Assembly: GCA_035910535.1 (NCBI GenBank)
Contig: JAMHXF010000025.1
Location: forward strand, 62,001 to 126,000
Length of the DNA stretch: 64,000 nucleotides
DNA from: Archangium_A sp035910535
GTDB taxonomy: Bacteria; Myxococcota; Myxococcia; Myxococcales; Myxococcaceae
Direction of reading: 5' to 3'
Part shown: positions 52,047 to 59,719 of the stretch, in pieces
Numbering within the stretch: the first letter of the stretch is position 1
How the letters are laid out: each line of letters begins with the position of its first letter
Position numbers and translations under genes: made by a program
Notes under the pieces: model-generated
The model's database searches: none
Seen by the model: the letters and a program-made list of their open reading frames with translations, nothing else
Told to the model about the DNA's origin: nothing

Positions 52047-53084
52047 GTGAAGCGCTCTCTCTTGCTGCTGCTGGTTCTCGGTTCGGCGTGCAGCAAGAAG
52101 TTGCAGCCTCCCGACGCAGGTGTGGCGCCGCCGGCTCGCCCGGTCTCCACAGTGGCCCTGCCCGACGCGGGCTTTCGGCTGACGTGGATCTCCGAGCAGA
52201 CCGGCGAGCCGCAAGTCGTGGTCGACGGCGCGGCGCTGACGCGTGGCTCCGCAGCGCACTACTCAAATGCGGTGACGCGCGAAGGCGTGTGGGCCACGCA
52301 GAGTGAAGGCGGCCTCGAGCGCGTGGTCTTCGTACCGTTCTCCGGCGCGCTGCGCGTGGTGAGCCCGCCGTCGAGTCGCGCGCGCGGCGTCAGCACAGCC
52401 AATGGGCTGACGATCTTCGAGTCGGGTGAAGGTGGCGCGATGTCGAACCTCGCGCGGGCCGACGGCGGCTTCGTGGTGGTCGACGAAACCGGCAGCTTCG
52501 AGCCCAACGTGGCGCCCGACGGCACGTGGTTCGCGTTCGTCTCGAGCCGAGATGGCGACGCGGAGATCTACCGGGCCAACGCTGACGGCGGCGCGCAAGT
52601 GAGATTGACCGCGTTTCACACCGACGATCTCACGCCCAAAGTCAGCCCCGACGGAAAGTGGATCGCGTTCATCTCGAACCGCGAAGGGCAAGATCGCCTG
52701 TTCATCGTGAAACCCGACGGGCGCAACGTGCGGCGGCTGCACGACGACGACGTTCAAGACACCCGCTGGGACGCGGGCTCCTTCGAGCCGGCCGAGACCG
52801 ACGCCGTGTGGACGCCTGACTCACGAGCGCTCGTCTTCGCGGCGCGCGGGCCCAACGGCTACTGGCACCTGTGGCTCGCCGACGTCGCGAGCGGCAAGCG
52901 CACCCGACTCTCCGACGGCGCGTGGGACGATCAAATGCCGAGCGTCTCTCCCGACGGCGAGTGGATCGCCTTCGTCTCGAGCCGCGACGGCAACGCGGAG
53001 CTCTACGTGATGCAGCGCGGCCAGCCACCGGCGCGCGTCACCACCAACACCACCTCCGACTGGAAGCCGCTCTGGGTGCCGTGA
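52047..53084 (+). CDS. TolB-like beta-propeller lipoprotein
   Basis: 345 residues from GTG 52047. The lipobox is LVLGSAC. The rest is a series of about six WD40/PD40-type blades with the signature SPDGKWIAFISNREG, SPDGEWIAFVSSRDG and VAPDGTWFAFVSSRDG. Such TolB C-terminal-like propellers mediate protein contacts in the periplasm and outer membrane. It starts 11 bases after amidase copy 2 and is probably co-transcribed. The end is one base from the convergent cytochrome gene. Partner unknown. Confidence 0.85.
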   Translation: MKRSLLLLLVLGSACSKKLQPPDAGVAPPARPVSTVALPDAGFRLTWISEQTGEPQVVVDGAALTRGSAAHYSNAVTREGVWATQSEGGLERVVFVPFSGALRVVSPPSSRARGVSTANGLTIFESGEGGAMSNLARADGGFVVVDETGSFEPNVAPDGTWFAFVSSRDGDAEIYRANADGGAQVRLTAFHTDDLTPKVSPDGKWIAFISNREGQDRLFIVKPDGRNVRRLHDDDVQDTRWDAGSFEPAETDAVWTPDSRALVFAARGPNGYWHLWLADVASGKRTRLSDGAWDDQMPSVSPDGEWIAFVSSRDGNAELYVMQRGQPPARVTTNTTSDWKPLWVP

Positions 53085-53085
53085 C

Positions 53086-54105
53086 TCAACGCGTGACGAC
53101 GGCGACCTCGAGCAGCGGAACTTCTTCGGTGATGCCCAGCGCGCGGAGCGTCTCTTCACGAATGGCGCGCGCGCGCAGGGTGACGGTCAACGACTGAGTA
53201 CCGGCGGGAATGCGCCAACTGCGCGACTGACCTGCCGCCAGGCTGCGAGAGACGATGCGCGTCGCGTCGGTGAAGAGCGCGACGTCGCCCGTGCCTGCCT
53301 CGAGCTTCGCGCCGAGTTGAAAGACGCGCGGGTATTCAGCGCGCACGCCGCTCGCGTCGACGAGCGACACGTCGACCCACACGTCGCGCACCGCCGTCAT
53401 CCCCGTGGGAACGCCGTGCGCCGCGCCGACATTGGTGAGCTGAACTTCGTCGCCCTGCACTTCCAACTTCAGGGCACGGCGCAGCAGCGCCACAGCGGCC
53501 GCTTCGGCGCGCGCGCGCACTTCAGGCGAAGCGCCCCAGGCCGGGGTCAAGCCTACGAAGCGGTGCCCTGTCTCGAAGTGACAGCTCGTGCACGTCTGCC
53601 CGGCCTCGAGTGGTGACGCGAAGAACTCCGTGAGCGTGGGCTCGTCGAGGTGCCCCGGGCCCTTCACCTCGTGGCACGTACCGCACAGGTTCGGCGCGTC
53701 GAAGAACCGGCGCTGCGTCAACGTGTGTGGCGCGCGCGCCGACGGTGCCTTCGCGCTCGCCACCGGCGCGCGCACGTCGACCACCATCGCGCCGTTCGCG
53801 TCTTCACGATTTCCAACCGCGAGGTGACAGCTCGCGCAGCCGATGAACTTCTCGTCGACGTGACCCGGTTGATGACACGACTCACACTGCGCGCGTGCGT
53901 TGCGGCCCCAGCTCGCCTCGACCTTCGGCAGCATCGCGATGAAGACCGGTGAGTCGCCACTGAGGGCGTGACGCGACGTCTTCCACTCGTCGAGCTGGCG
54001 CGTGTGACACGTGCCGCACTCGCTCGAGCGCCCTTCGTGCACCGACGGCGCCGCGCACGACGTCAGCAGCACCGCGACGACGACGATGACGTCAGCGTTC
54101 GCCAA
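53086..54105 (-). CDS. Pentaheme c-type cytochrome lipoprotein
   Basis: 339 residues. A short signal ends in LLTSC (Cys17), so it is a lipoprotein. Five CXXCH heme sites lie at 30-34, 74-78, 90-94, 141-145 and 172-176, all in the first half. The remaining about 160 residues are a beta domain (VQLTNVGAAHGVPTGMTAVR). The layout recalls cytochrome c554/NrfB-like electron carriers of the outer envelope with a terminal beta sandwich. It would pass electrons in the periplasm or to the cell surface. Its start overlaps the end of the barrel-protein gene by 14 bases. Confidence 0.87.
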   Translation of the reverse strand: MANADVIVVVAVLLTSCAAPSVHEGRSSECGTCHTRQLDEWKTSRHALSGDSPVFIAMLPKVEASWGRNARAQCESCHQPGHVDEKFIGCASCHLAVGNREDANGAMVVDVRAPVASAKAPSARAPHTLTQRRFFDAPNLCGTCHEVKGPGHLDEPTLTEFFASPLEAGQTCTSCHFETGHRFVGLTPAWGASPEVRARAEAAAVALLRRALKLEVQGDEVQLTNVGAAHGVPTGMTAVRDVWVDVSLVDASGVRAEYPRVFQLGAKLEAGTGDVALFTDATRIVSRSLAAGQSRSWRIPAGTQSLTVTLRARAIREETLRALGITEEVPLLEVAVVTR

Positions 54106-54685
54106 GGTGGAAGGTCAGCCCGACGTTGCCCTGGCCCACGACGAAGGGCTGCACGGTGTTGTCGAGCGCGCCGGTCCACCCCATCACCGCGCGATCGTGG
54201 CCGACCCACACCACGCCTTTGCCTTCGACGAAGAACGACAGGCGGCGGTGCAGCGCGACCTCGAAGCCGACGCCCGCGTGGGCGCCGACCAGCACGTCGT
54301 CGGCGCGTGGCGCGTTGGGCTCCGTGGGCTCAATGAAGCTCAACGTCACGCACATGCCGATGAGCGGCCGAAGGCGAACGCGCCCGAAACGAAGCGGCAC
54401 GTAGAGGTTGAAGCCAATCGGGTGATCGTGGCGAATGCCCGACGGCGCCTCGACGATGAGGGCCTCGCCAAAGAAGTCGGCGCCGAGCCACGACAACGGC
54501 TCCACGCGAATTCGCGCGCCGAGGCCGCCTCCTGCGTACGCGCCGCCCCACCCCGTGCCATACGCCGCGAGCCCGAAGGTGTTGTTGAACGGGCTGCGGT
54601 CGACGCGTTGTTGCACCACAGGCTCTGCCTGCGCATGTGCGATGGCCGGGCCCACCAGACTCAGGAGAAGTGCGATTCGGAGCAT
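54092..54685 (-). CDS. Small outer-membrane beta-barrel-like protein
   Basis: 197 residues from the ATG at 54683-54685; the longer form lacks a proper signal. The signal peptide is MLRIALLLSLVGPAIAHA. Alternating strands follow (YAGGGLGARIRVEPLSWLGA, GFNLYVPLRFGRVRLRPLIG, GHAGVGFEVALHRRLSFFVE-like segment and QGNVGLTFHLGER). This resembles small eight-stranded barrels, though the last residue is not aromatic. It is encoded directly before the pentaheme lipoprotein with an overlap, so the two may form one envelope unit. Function unknown. Confidence 0.68.
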   Translation of the reverse strand: MLRIALLLSLVGPAIAHAQAEPVVQQRVDRSPFNNTFGLAAYGTGWGGAYAGGGLGARIRVEPLSWLGADFFGEALIVEAPSGIRHDHPIGFNLYVPLRFGRVRLRPLIGMCVTLSFIEPTEPNAPRADDVLVGAHAGVGFEVALHRRLSFFVEGKGVVWVGHDRAVMGWTGALDNTVQPFVVGQGNVGLTFHLGER

Positions 54686-54777
54686 GGTTCCATGTGCCCC
54701 GCGGAATTCCCGACGTTCATCTTTCACGTCGATGGATCGCCTCGCACGCGAGCGGCAACGAAGGCTAGAGAGGCGTC

Positions 54778-55557
54778 ATGGTTCGCTCGCTTCTTCCTCT
54801 GTTTCTGCTGGGTGCGTCGGGGTGCGCGACCGCGCAATTGGTCGGGCCGCGAGCCGAGGTGACGCCCGACAACGGCGTGCAGCGCACCGTCATCATCGAG
54901 CCGCTCTTCGAGCTGGCCGAGCTCAAGACCTCGACGCGCACCGAATACGCCACCATGTCGTCGCCGTACGGAGGCCTCGGGTACAACCGCTTCGGCCCCA
55001 TGAATGGCACGGTGGCCGTCACGCGTGAGGTTCGTGAAAAGCCGTTCTTCGCGAAGCCCGAAATTCTCGCGGAGACGCACCGCCGGGTGCTGGCCGAAGT
55101 GCAGCGTCGTCGCCCGTCGTGGCGCGTCACCTCGACGTCGGGCGCGCCGTTGCTGACTGGGCCAGTCACCGTGGTGCGCACCGTCGTCGAGGCCGACGAG
55201 CTGGTGGCCTCGAACCGCATGCTGAAGAACCTCGCGTTCGGCTTCGGGCTGCTGATTCCTCCGCTGCAGCTCATCAACATTTCGCCGGTCGAAGAGACGG
55301 TGCGCGTGTACGGCATCGTGGAGCGCTTCCCCATTGATGGCGCGGAGCTGAATCGCCGCCTCGTGAAGTACCCGACGCAGCCTGACTTCGCGGTGAACCT
55401 CTCGGGCGTGCAGCCGGTGCGCCGAGAGGTCGGGCTCGACGTCGCGTACGAAGAAGGGCTGCTGGCTGACGAAAGGCCGCGCGTGGGGGTGCTGATCTCC
55501 GGCTTCGTCGATCGCCTCGCCGCGGCGCTCATCGCGTTGGTAGAGGAGCAGCCGTGA
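54778..55557 (+). CDS. Lipoprotein of unknown function
   Basis: 259 residues. The lipobox is FLLGASGC (Cys16). The mature part is mixed, with EPLFELAELKTSTRTEYATM, a hydrophobic stretch LAFGFGLLIPPLQLINISPV (about 157-176) and GVLISGFVDRLAAALIAL near the end. No domain is recognised. TAGAGA (54766-54771) is six bases before the ATG; a GAGAGG could also serve as ribosome site. The stop overlaps the start of the DUF971 gene (GTGA). Divergent from the barrel gene. Confidence 0.65.
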   Translation: MVRSLLPLFLLGASGCATAQLVGPRAEVTPDNGVQRTVIIEPLFELAELKTSTRTEYATMSSPYGGLGYNRFGPMNGTVAVTREVREKPFFAKPEILAETHRRVLAEVQRRRPSWRVTSTSGAPLLTGPVTVVRTVVEADELVASNRMLKNLAFGFGLLIPPLQLINISPVEETVRVYGIVERFPIDGAELNRRLVKYPTQPDFAVNLSGVQPVRREVGLDVAYEEGLLADERPRVGVLISGFVDRLAAALIALVEEQP

Positions 55558-55892
55558 GCATCTGGGATTCAGTGAAGCCGGCGAAGAAGACGATCACCGC
55601 GACGGCCGTCGTCGTCTCGAAAGATCAGAAGACCCTCGCGTTGACGTGGAACGACGCAAGCACCAGCGAGGTGTCGGCGCGCAAGCTGCGTCAGTACTGC
55701 CCGTGCGCCGAGTGCGTCGAAGAGTGGAGCGGCAAGCGCACCTTCGAGGTCGAGACGATCCCCACCGAGATGAAGCTCGTCGACGCGCAGCCGGTCGGCA
55801 ACTACGCGCTGTCATTCACGTTCGGAGATCTCCACCGCACCGGCATCTACCAGTGGGAGTACCTCAAAGAGCTTTCGGCGCCGCAGGGCTGA
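55554..55892 (+). CDS. DUF971 domain protein
   Basis: 112 residues from GTG 55554, coupled to the upstream lipoprotein gene. LTWNDASTSEVSARKLRQYC, then CPCAECVEEWSGKR and FGDLHRTGIYQWEYLKEL, is the DUF971 (gamma-butyrobetaine-hydroxylase N-terminal-like) domain. The Cys pair CPCAEC may hold zinc. In other bacteria DUF971 is fused or linked to Mrp/ApbC iron-sulfur carriers. None is near here, so the role is open. The last 29 bases overlap the convergent permease gene. Confidence 0.88.
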   Translation: MSIWDSVKPAKKTITATAVVVSKDQKTLALTWNDASTSEVSARKLRQYCPCAECVEEWSGKRTFEVETIPTEMKLVDAQPVGNYALSFTFGDLHRTGIYQWEYLKELSAPQG

Positions 55893-56799
55893 GCACCGCG
55901 CGCCACGGCACCACGCCGAGCAACACACCGCCGACACACACCAGCGCGCCCACCACGCCCAACGTCGTGACGGGTTCGTGCAGCAGGCTCAACGCCAGCA
56001 CCCACGCGACCACGGGAACCAGCTGCGTCGTCGCGCTGCCCAGCGTCGCGCTCGTGAAGCCCATGCCCCACGTCAGCAACAACTGACCGCCGATTGAGAG
56101 CAGCCCCACGGCGACGCAGATGAGCAACGTCGTGCCCGCGAGCGGTACCCACGTGGGCGCAGCGAGCGGTGCGCTGACCAACGCGCCCACCACACAGAAC
56201 GCGAAGAACACCGTGATGGCGTCGGTGTCGCGCCGCAGCTTGCGCATCACCGTCATCGCCGCGCCGCCAGCCACCGCAGAGAGCACGCCGGCGAGCGCGC
56301 CGACGTCAGGCACGAACGGGTTGAGCTCCGAGCCGGTCGATAACGTCACCAACGCCGCGCCGAGCGTGGCCACCACGAGCCCCACGCGCTGCATGGCCGT
56401 CGACGTCTCGCCGAGAAACCAGCTCGCGAAGACCGCGGCGTAGATGGGCGACGAATAGTTGAGCACCGTCGCGCGCGCGGCGCCGAGTCGCTCAATGGCG
56501 AAGAAGTACGTCAACACCGCCACCGCGCCGAAGAGGCCGCGCCACAACAGGCTGCGCCACTGACCCAGCTGCGGCTTCTCGCGGCGCACCACGTAGAACG
56601 CCACGCACGCCGTGACGCCGACGACGAAGCGAAGGGTGGCGACCTGCGACGACGGCACGACACCAGCCAGCAAGCGCGTGACGATCGCCGTGAGCCCGAA
56701 GAAGAGCGACGACACGGCGATGATGAGCGTGCCGTTTCGGCGCGGCGGTGAGGCAGACAAGGCGAGCCATTCAATACGCCGATGAACGCCCGGTTTCAT
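55864..56799 (-). CDS. EamA family transporter (DMT superfamily)
   Basis: 311 residues from the ATG at 56797-56799; earlier frames add a soluble stretch that is unlikely. Ten membrane helices occur in two EamA halves (LIIAVSSLFFGLTAIVTRLL, ARATVLNYSSPIYAAVFASW in the first, VGLLSIGGQLLLTWGMGFTS and TQLVPVVAWVLALSLL in the second). DMT proteins export metabolites or drugs. The substrate is unknown. It starts only 24 bases from the divergent PEGA gene. Confidence 0.88.
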   Translation of the reverse strand: MKPGVHRRIEWLALSASPPRRNGTLIIAVSSLFFGLTAIVTRLLAGVVPSSQVATLRFVVGVTACVAFYVVRREKPQLGQWRSLLWRGLFGAVAVLTYFFAIERLGAARATVLNYSSPIYAAVFASWFLGETSTAMQRVGLVVATLGAALVTLSTGSELNPFVPDVGALAGVLSAVAGGAAMTVMRKLRRDTDAITVFFAFCVVGALVSAPLAAPTWVPLAGTTLLICVAVGLLSIGGQLLLTWGMGFTSATLGSATTQLVPVVAWVLALSLLHEPVTTLGVVGALVCVGGVLLGVVPWRAVLSPAAPKAL

Positions 56800-56823
56800 G
56801 AAATTCCAAGGCACAATGACCTC

Positions 56824-57375
56824 GTGACCGAGCCGAAAGACAAAGGCGGCTTTCTCGACGGGCCGAGCCTCGACATCGACGGCCGGCTCGAGCAACGCAT
56901 CGGCGGGGTTGAGCCGTTGGCTCCGAAGCCTGAAGACTTCGCGCCACCGGTGTTGCCTTCACCCGAGCTTGAGGTGCGCGACCGGCCGAAGCCGCCCAAA
57001 CCGGTGATGATCGACGACGTCCCGCGTTCGACGTGGGCCATCAAGCTCGTCGTCGCGCTCTTCGTCGTCGGCATCGCCACCTTCGTGCTGGTGTTGAAGT
57101 TCCGGCCCACCATCGCGGTGCCTGAAGGCGTTCACCCGTCGAGGTTCGTCGACTCGTTCGGCCAGGCGGCGGCGGGTCACGTGCTCATCACGTCGAGCCC
57201 GTCCGGGGCGGCGGTCTCCATCAACGGAGAACAACTCGGCGTCACCCCGTGGGCCGCCGACAACCGCTGGTCAGGAGAAGTGAAGGTCACGCTGAGCGCG
57301 CGTGGTTACAAGGTGTGGGCAGGCACCTTCGCAGGCGGCAGCACCCAGACCCTCGACGTTCAACTCAAGAAATAG
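56824..57375 (+). CDS. PEGA domain protein with one membrane helix
   Basis: 183 residues from GTG 56824; an ATG at 56782 would overlap the divergent gene's start. An acidic and Pro-rich cytoplasmic part (1-75) is followed by one membrane helix (about 80-98, LVVALFVVGIATFVLVL) and a PEGA domain (about 132-183: GHVLITSSPSGAAVSINGEQ, then LGVTPWAADNRWSGEVKVTL). PEGA domains lie outside the membrane and bind other envelope proteins; in myxobacteria they often end kinases. Here no kinase is attached. The next gene starts 11 bases on. Confidence 0.78.
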   Translation: MTEPKDKGGFLDGPSLDIDGRLEQRIGGVEPLAPKPEDFAPPVLPSPELEVRDRPKPPKPVMIDDVPRSTWAIKLVVALFVVGIATFVLVLKFRPTIAVPEGVHPSRFVDSFGQAAAGHVLITSSPSGAAVSINGEQLGVTPWAADNRWSGEVKVTLSARGYKVWAGTFAGGSTQTLDVQLKK

Positions 57376-57386
57376 GAGTCAGAGAC

Positions 57387-57827
57387 ATGGTCACCAACAT
57401 TCTCGTAGGCGTCGACGGCAGCAAACCCTCGCTCGATGCCGCGCGTTACGCGATGGGCCTCGCAGAGCAGACGAAGGCGAAGATCACGTTTCTCTTCGTC
57501 ATTGAAACGCCGCAGGTCATCCCCTTCGGGCCGATGTCTGGCTACGTGACCACCGCGCCTGCGCGCTCAGAAGAAGACGTGAAGCGCGCCGAGGCCATCG
57601 TCGAACAGCTCTCGAAGGAGCGCCCGGGGCTCGCGGTCACCACGCGCGTCGAGCTGGGTTCACCCGAAGAGCTGTTGATCGAGCTCGCAGGCAAGCTCGC
57701 CATCGACCTGCTCGTGGTCGGCGCGCGCGGTCACAACGCTGCGCAGCGCTTCTTCCTCGGCTCGGTCAGCGATCGCGTCATGCACCACGCGCCCTGCCCC
57801 GCGCTCATCGTCAGGCAGCCGGCGTAG
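57387..57827 (+). CDS. Universal stress protein (UspA family)
   Basis: 146 residues from ATG 57387 with AGGAG upstream. NILVGVDGSKPSLDAARYAM opens the alpha/beta fold, and VGARGHNAAQRFFLGSVSDR carries the G-2x-G-9x-G-S nucleotide loop, so it belongs to the ATP-binding UspA group. Such proteins help cells survive starvation or respiratory stress. It is likely co-transcribed with the PEGA gene. The end overlaps the convergent ctaA gene by 17 bases. Confidence 0.92.
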   Translation: MVTNILVGVDGSKPSLDAARYAMGLAEQTKAKITFLFVIETPQVIPFGPMSGYVTTAPARSEEDVKRAEAIVEQLSKERPGLAVTTRVELGSPEELLIELAGKLAIDLLVVGARGHNAAQRFFLGSVSDRVMHHAPCPALIVRQPA

Positions 57828-58683
57828 TCGCCCAGCGTCGCGTCGCGACGAGCAGCACAATCCACACCGCGTCGGCCAGCGCCAGGTGCACGAGCTGCAT
57901 CCACACCGGCGCCTGCAGCGCGACGTTGGTGAGCCCCGCGAAGATCTGCGCCACCACCAGGCTCCAGAGCGCGATCGTCCACCCTCGCGTCGCAGAAAAC
58001 GTGAAGCGGCCCACGGCGAACATCGCCAGCGCCGCCAGAATCGCGATGAGCGGGTGGAGAATGCGCAGCCGAATCAACAGCTCCACGAAGGCGTTGCTCA
58101 CCGACTGTTGAACCAGCGTGTCGCCAAGCGCAGCCACGGCACCGCTCACGCCCACCACCAGCACCAGCGTCAACGCGACCCACGACAACACGCCACCGGG
58201 CCCACGCCAGCGCGCGCGCGCCTCGCCGACATACGCGTGAAAGACGGTCAACGTCATCACCGCGACCAGCAGGAACGTGTTGATGAGGTGAATCGACATG
58301 GCCACCGCGCGTGACGCGGTCGCGTTGTTCGCCACCAGCTCGGCCTTCACCAGCAACGCCCCGAGCGCGGCTTCCGTCAGCATCAGAACCAGCGAGGCCA
58401 CCGCGAAGCGACGCGTGGGGTGACCGCGACCATGCGCGCGCACGCCCCACACGCACACCAGCACTGAGAGCAACAACGCCACGCCGCTGGTCGCGCGGTG
58501 CGTGTATTCGATGACGGTCTGCATCGTCGGCGCGCGGGGAATCAACTCGCCGTTGCACGCGGGCCAGTGATCTCCGCAGCCGGCGCCGCTGCCTGACGCG
58601 CGCACGTACGCGCCCCAGAGAATGACAAACAACGACCACGCCAGCGCCAACACAGCCACGCGGCGAAACGCAGGCGACGACAT
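57811..58683 (-). CDS. ctaA: Heme A synthase (COX15/CtaA)
   Basis: 290 residues from the ATG at 58681-58683, which shares a base with the sspB stop. Eight membrane helices are seen. GAYVRASGSGAGCGDHWPAC with Cys36 and Cys43, and the heme-binding histidines in EYTHRATSG (His62), SIHLINT, LHPLIAI and LVHLALAD are those of heme A synthases. The enzyme oxidises the heme O methyl group to make heme A for aa3-type cytochrome oxidases in the inner membrane. No cox gene is adjacent. Confidence 0.9.
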   Translation of the reverse strand: MSSPAFRRVAVLALAWSLFVILWGAYVRASGSGAGCGDHWPACNGELIPRAPTMQTVIEYTHRATSGVALLLSVLVCVWGVRAHGRGHPTRRFAVASLVLMLTEAALGALLVKAELVANNATASRAVAMSIHLINTFLLVAVMTLTVFHAYVGEARARWRGPGGVLSWVALTLVLVVGVSGAVAALGDTLVQQSVSNAFVELLIRLRILHPLIAILAALAMFAVGRFTFSATRGWTIALWSLVVAQIFAGLTNVALQAPVWMQLVHLALADAVWIVLLVATRRWATTPAA

Positions 58684-59192
58684 CACTTCACGATGCGCAG
58701 GTGGCCACGCTTCGGCGGCGTCGGCTCGAGCGGAGCCTCTTCTGGCTCGCCACCGGAGGGCGGCGTCATCACCACTTCGCGGAGCACCGCGCGAGGCGTG
58801 CGCGGCGCGTCGGCGGCCGGCTCCGCTTCGTCACCCGGAGGCATGCGCACCTTCTCGGTCGCCGCTTCCACGAGCTCATCGGGCATGTCGTCGGGGAACA
58901 TCCACAGGTCTTGCGTGACGAGCGAGGCCACCGCGTAGACCGCCGACCAGGGAATGCCGACCGTGAAGCGACGACCGCCGAACGACAACGTCTGCCGCGC
59001 GCCCCAGTCGCTGACCGAGAGGTCGGGAGGGTCGAAGCGGTACGACAGGTTCAACCGCAGGTGGTGCTCGACCTTGAACTCGTCGGGCACGATGACGCCG
59101 GGCCTCCGCGCGTCGAGGTGCACCTGCGTCAGGCCCTGCTCCAGGGCGCCCAGCAGGCGGCTCTTCTTTTCGTTCTCGCGTCGATCGCTCAT
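58683..59192 (-). CDS. sspB: SspB-like ClpXP adaptor
   Basis: 169 residues. Residues about 1-115 are the SspB fold (LTQVHLDARRPGVIVPDEFK, then LRLNLSYRFDPPDLSVSD and FTVGIPWSAVYAVAS). A Pro/Glu-rich flexible tail (120-160) ends in PPKRGHLRIVK, a basic-hydrophobic end like the ClpX-binding tail of known SspB proteins. SspB brings ssrA-tagged proteins to ClpXP. It follows smpB by seven bases, so tagging and delivery factors sit in one operon. The alpha-proteobacterial-like form is nearer in style than E. coli SspB. Confidence 0.88.
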   Translation of the reverse strand: MSDRRENEKKSRLLGALEQGLTQVHLDARRPGVIVPDEFKVEHHLRLNLSYRFDPPDLSVSDWGARQTLSFGGRRFTVGIPWSAVYAVASLVTQDLWMFPDDMPDELVEAATEKVRMPPGDEAEPAADAPRTPRAVLREVVMTPPSGGEPEEAPLEPTPPKRGHLRIVK

Positions 59193-59199
59193 GAAAACG

Positions 59200-59667
59200 T
59201 CACCGTCTCCGCATGGCGCGGTCCATCTCGCGCTTTGCTTCTCTGTCTTTGATCGTGTCGCGACGATCGAGCCCCGTCTTGCCCTTGCCCAACCCCAGCT
59301 TCACCTTCACGCGCCCCTCTTTGAAGTACAGCTCGAGGGGGATGATGGAATAACCACGCTCCTTCACCTTCGCCGCCCAGCGCTCGATCTCCGCGCGGTG
59401 CAACAGCAGCTTGCGCGCGCGAATCGGCAGGTGGCTCATGGAGCTCGCCGGCTTGTACGCGCCAATGTGTACGTTGTGCATGAACAGCTCGCCGCGCTCG
59501 GGCAAGGCGTAGCTGTCTGACAATGAGGCCTCTCCGTTACGCAGGGCCTTCACTTCGCTGCCCATCAACGCGATGCCGGCCTCGACCGTGTCGTCGATGA
59601 GGTAGTCAAAGCGCGCGCGGCGGTTCTCGCAGATGAGCCTCGTACCGGTTTCGCGCTTGGCTGCCAT
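59200..59667 (-). CDS. smpB: SsrA-binding protein SmpB
   Basis: 155 residues. TRLICENRRARFDYLIDDTV, then EAGIALMGSEVKALRNGEAS and HNVHIGAYKPAS, and the C-terminal KVKLGLGKGKTGLDRRDTIK with a basic tail, are standard SmpB. It binds tmRNA and brings it to stalled ribosomes so that the unfinished protein is tagged for destruction. No ssrA gene is visible in this window. The ATG at 59665-59667 heads smpB-sspB-ctaA. Confidence 0.96.
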   Translation of the reverse strand: MAAKRETGTRLICENRRARFDYLIDDTVEAGIALMGSEVKALRNGEASLSDSYALPERGELFMHNVHIGAYKPASSMSHLPIRARKLLLHRAEIERWAAKVKERGYSIIPLELYFKEGRVKVKLGLGKGKTGLDRRDTIKDREAKREMDRAMRRR

Positions 59668-59719
59668 GAACGTAAGGCGTCTCTCTCTGACAACCGCGCC
59701 CCGTTGTCGAGCGCTACCC

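Noticed and set aside
56800..56823. Second symmetric divergent promoter between the EamA and PEGA genes
   Set aside because: The 24-base gap is striking, but CACAATG/CATTGTG is a poor -10 match and both start codons are uncertain.
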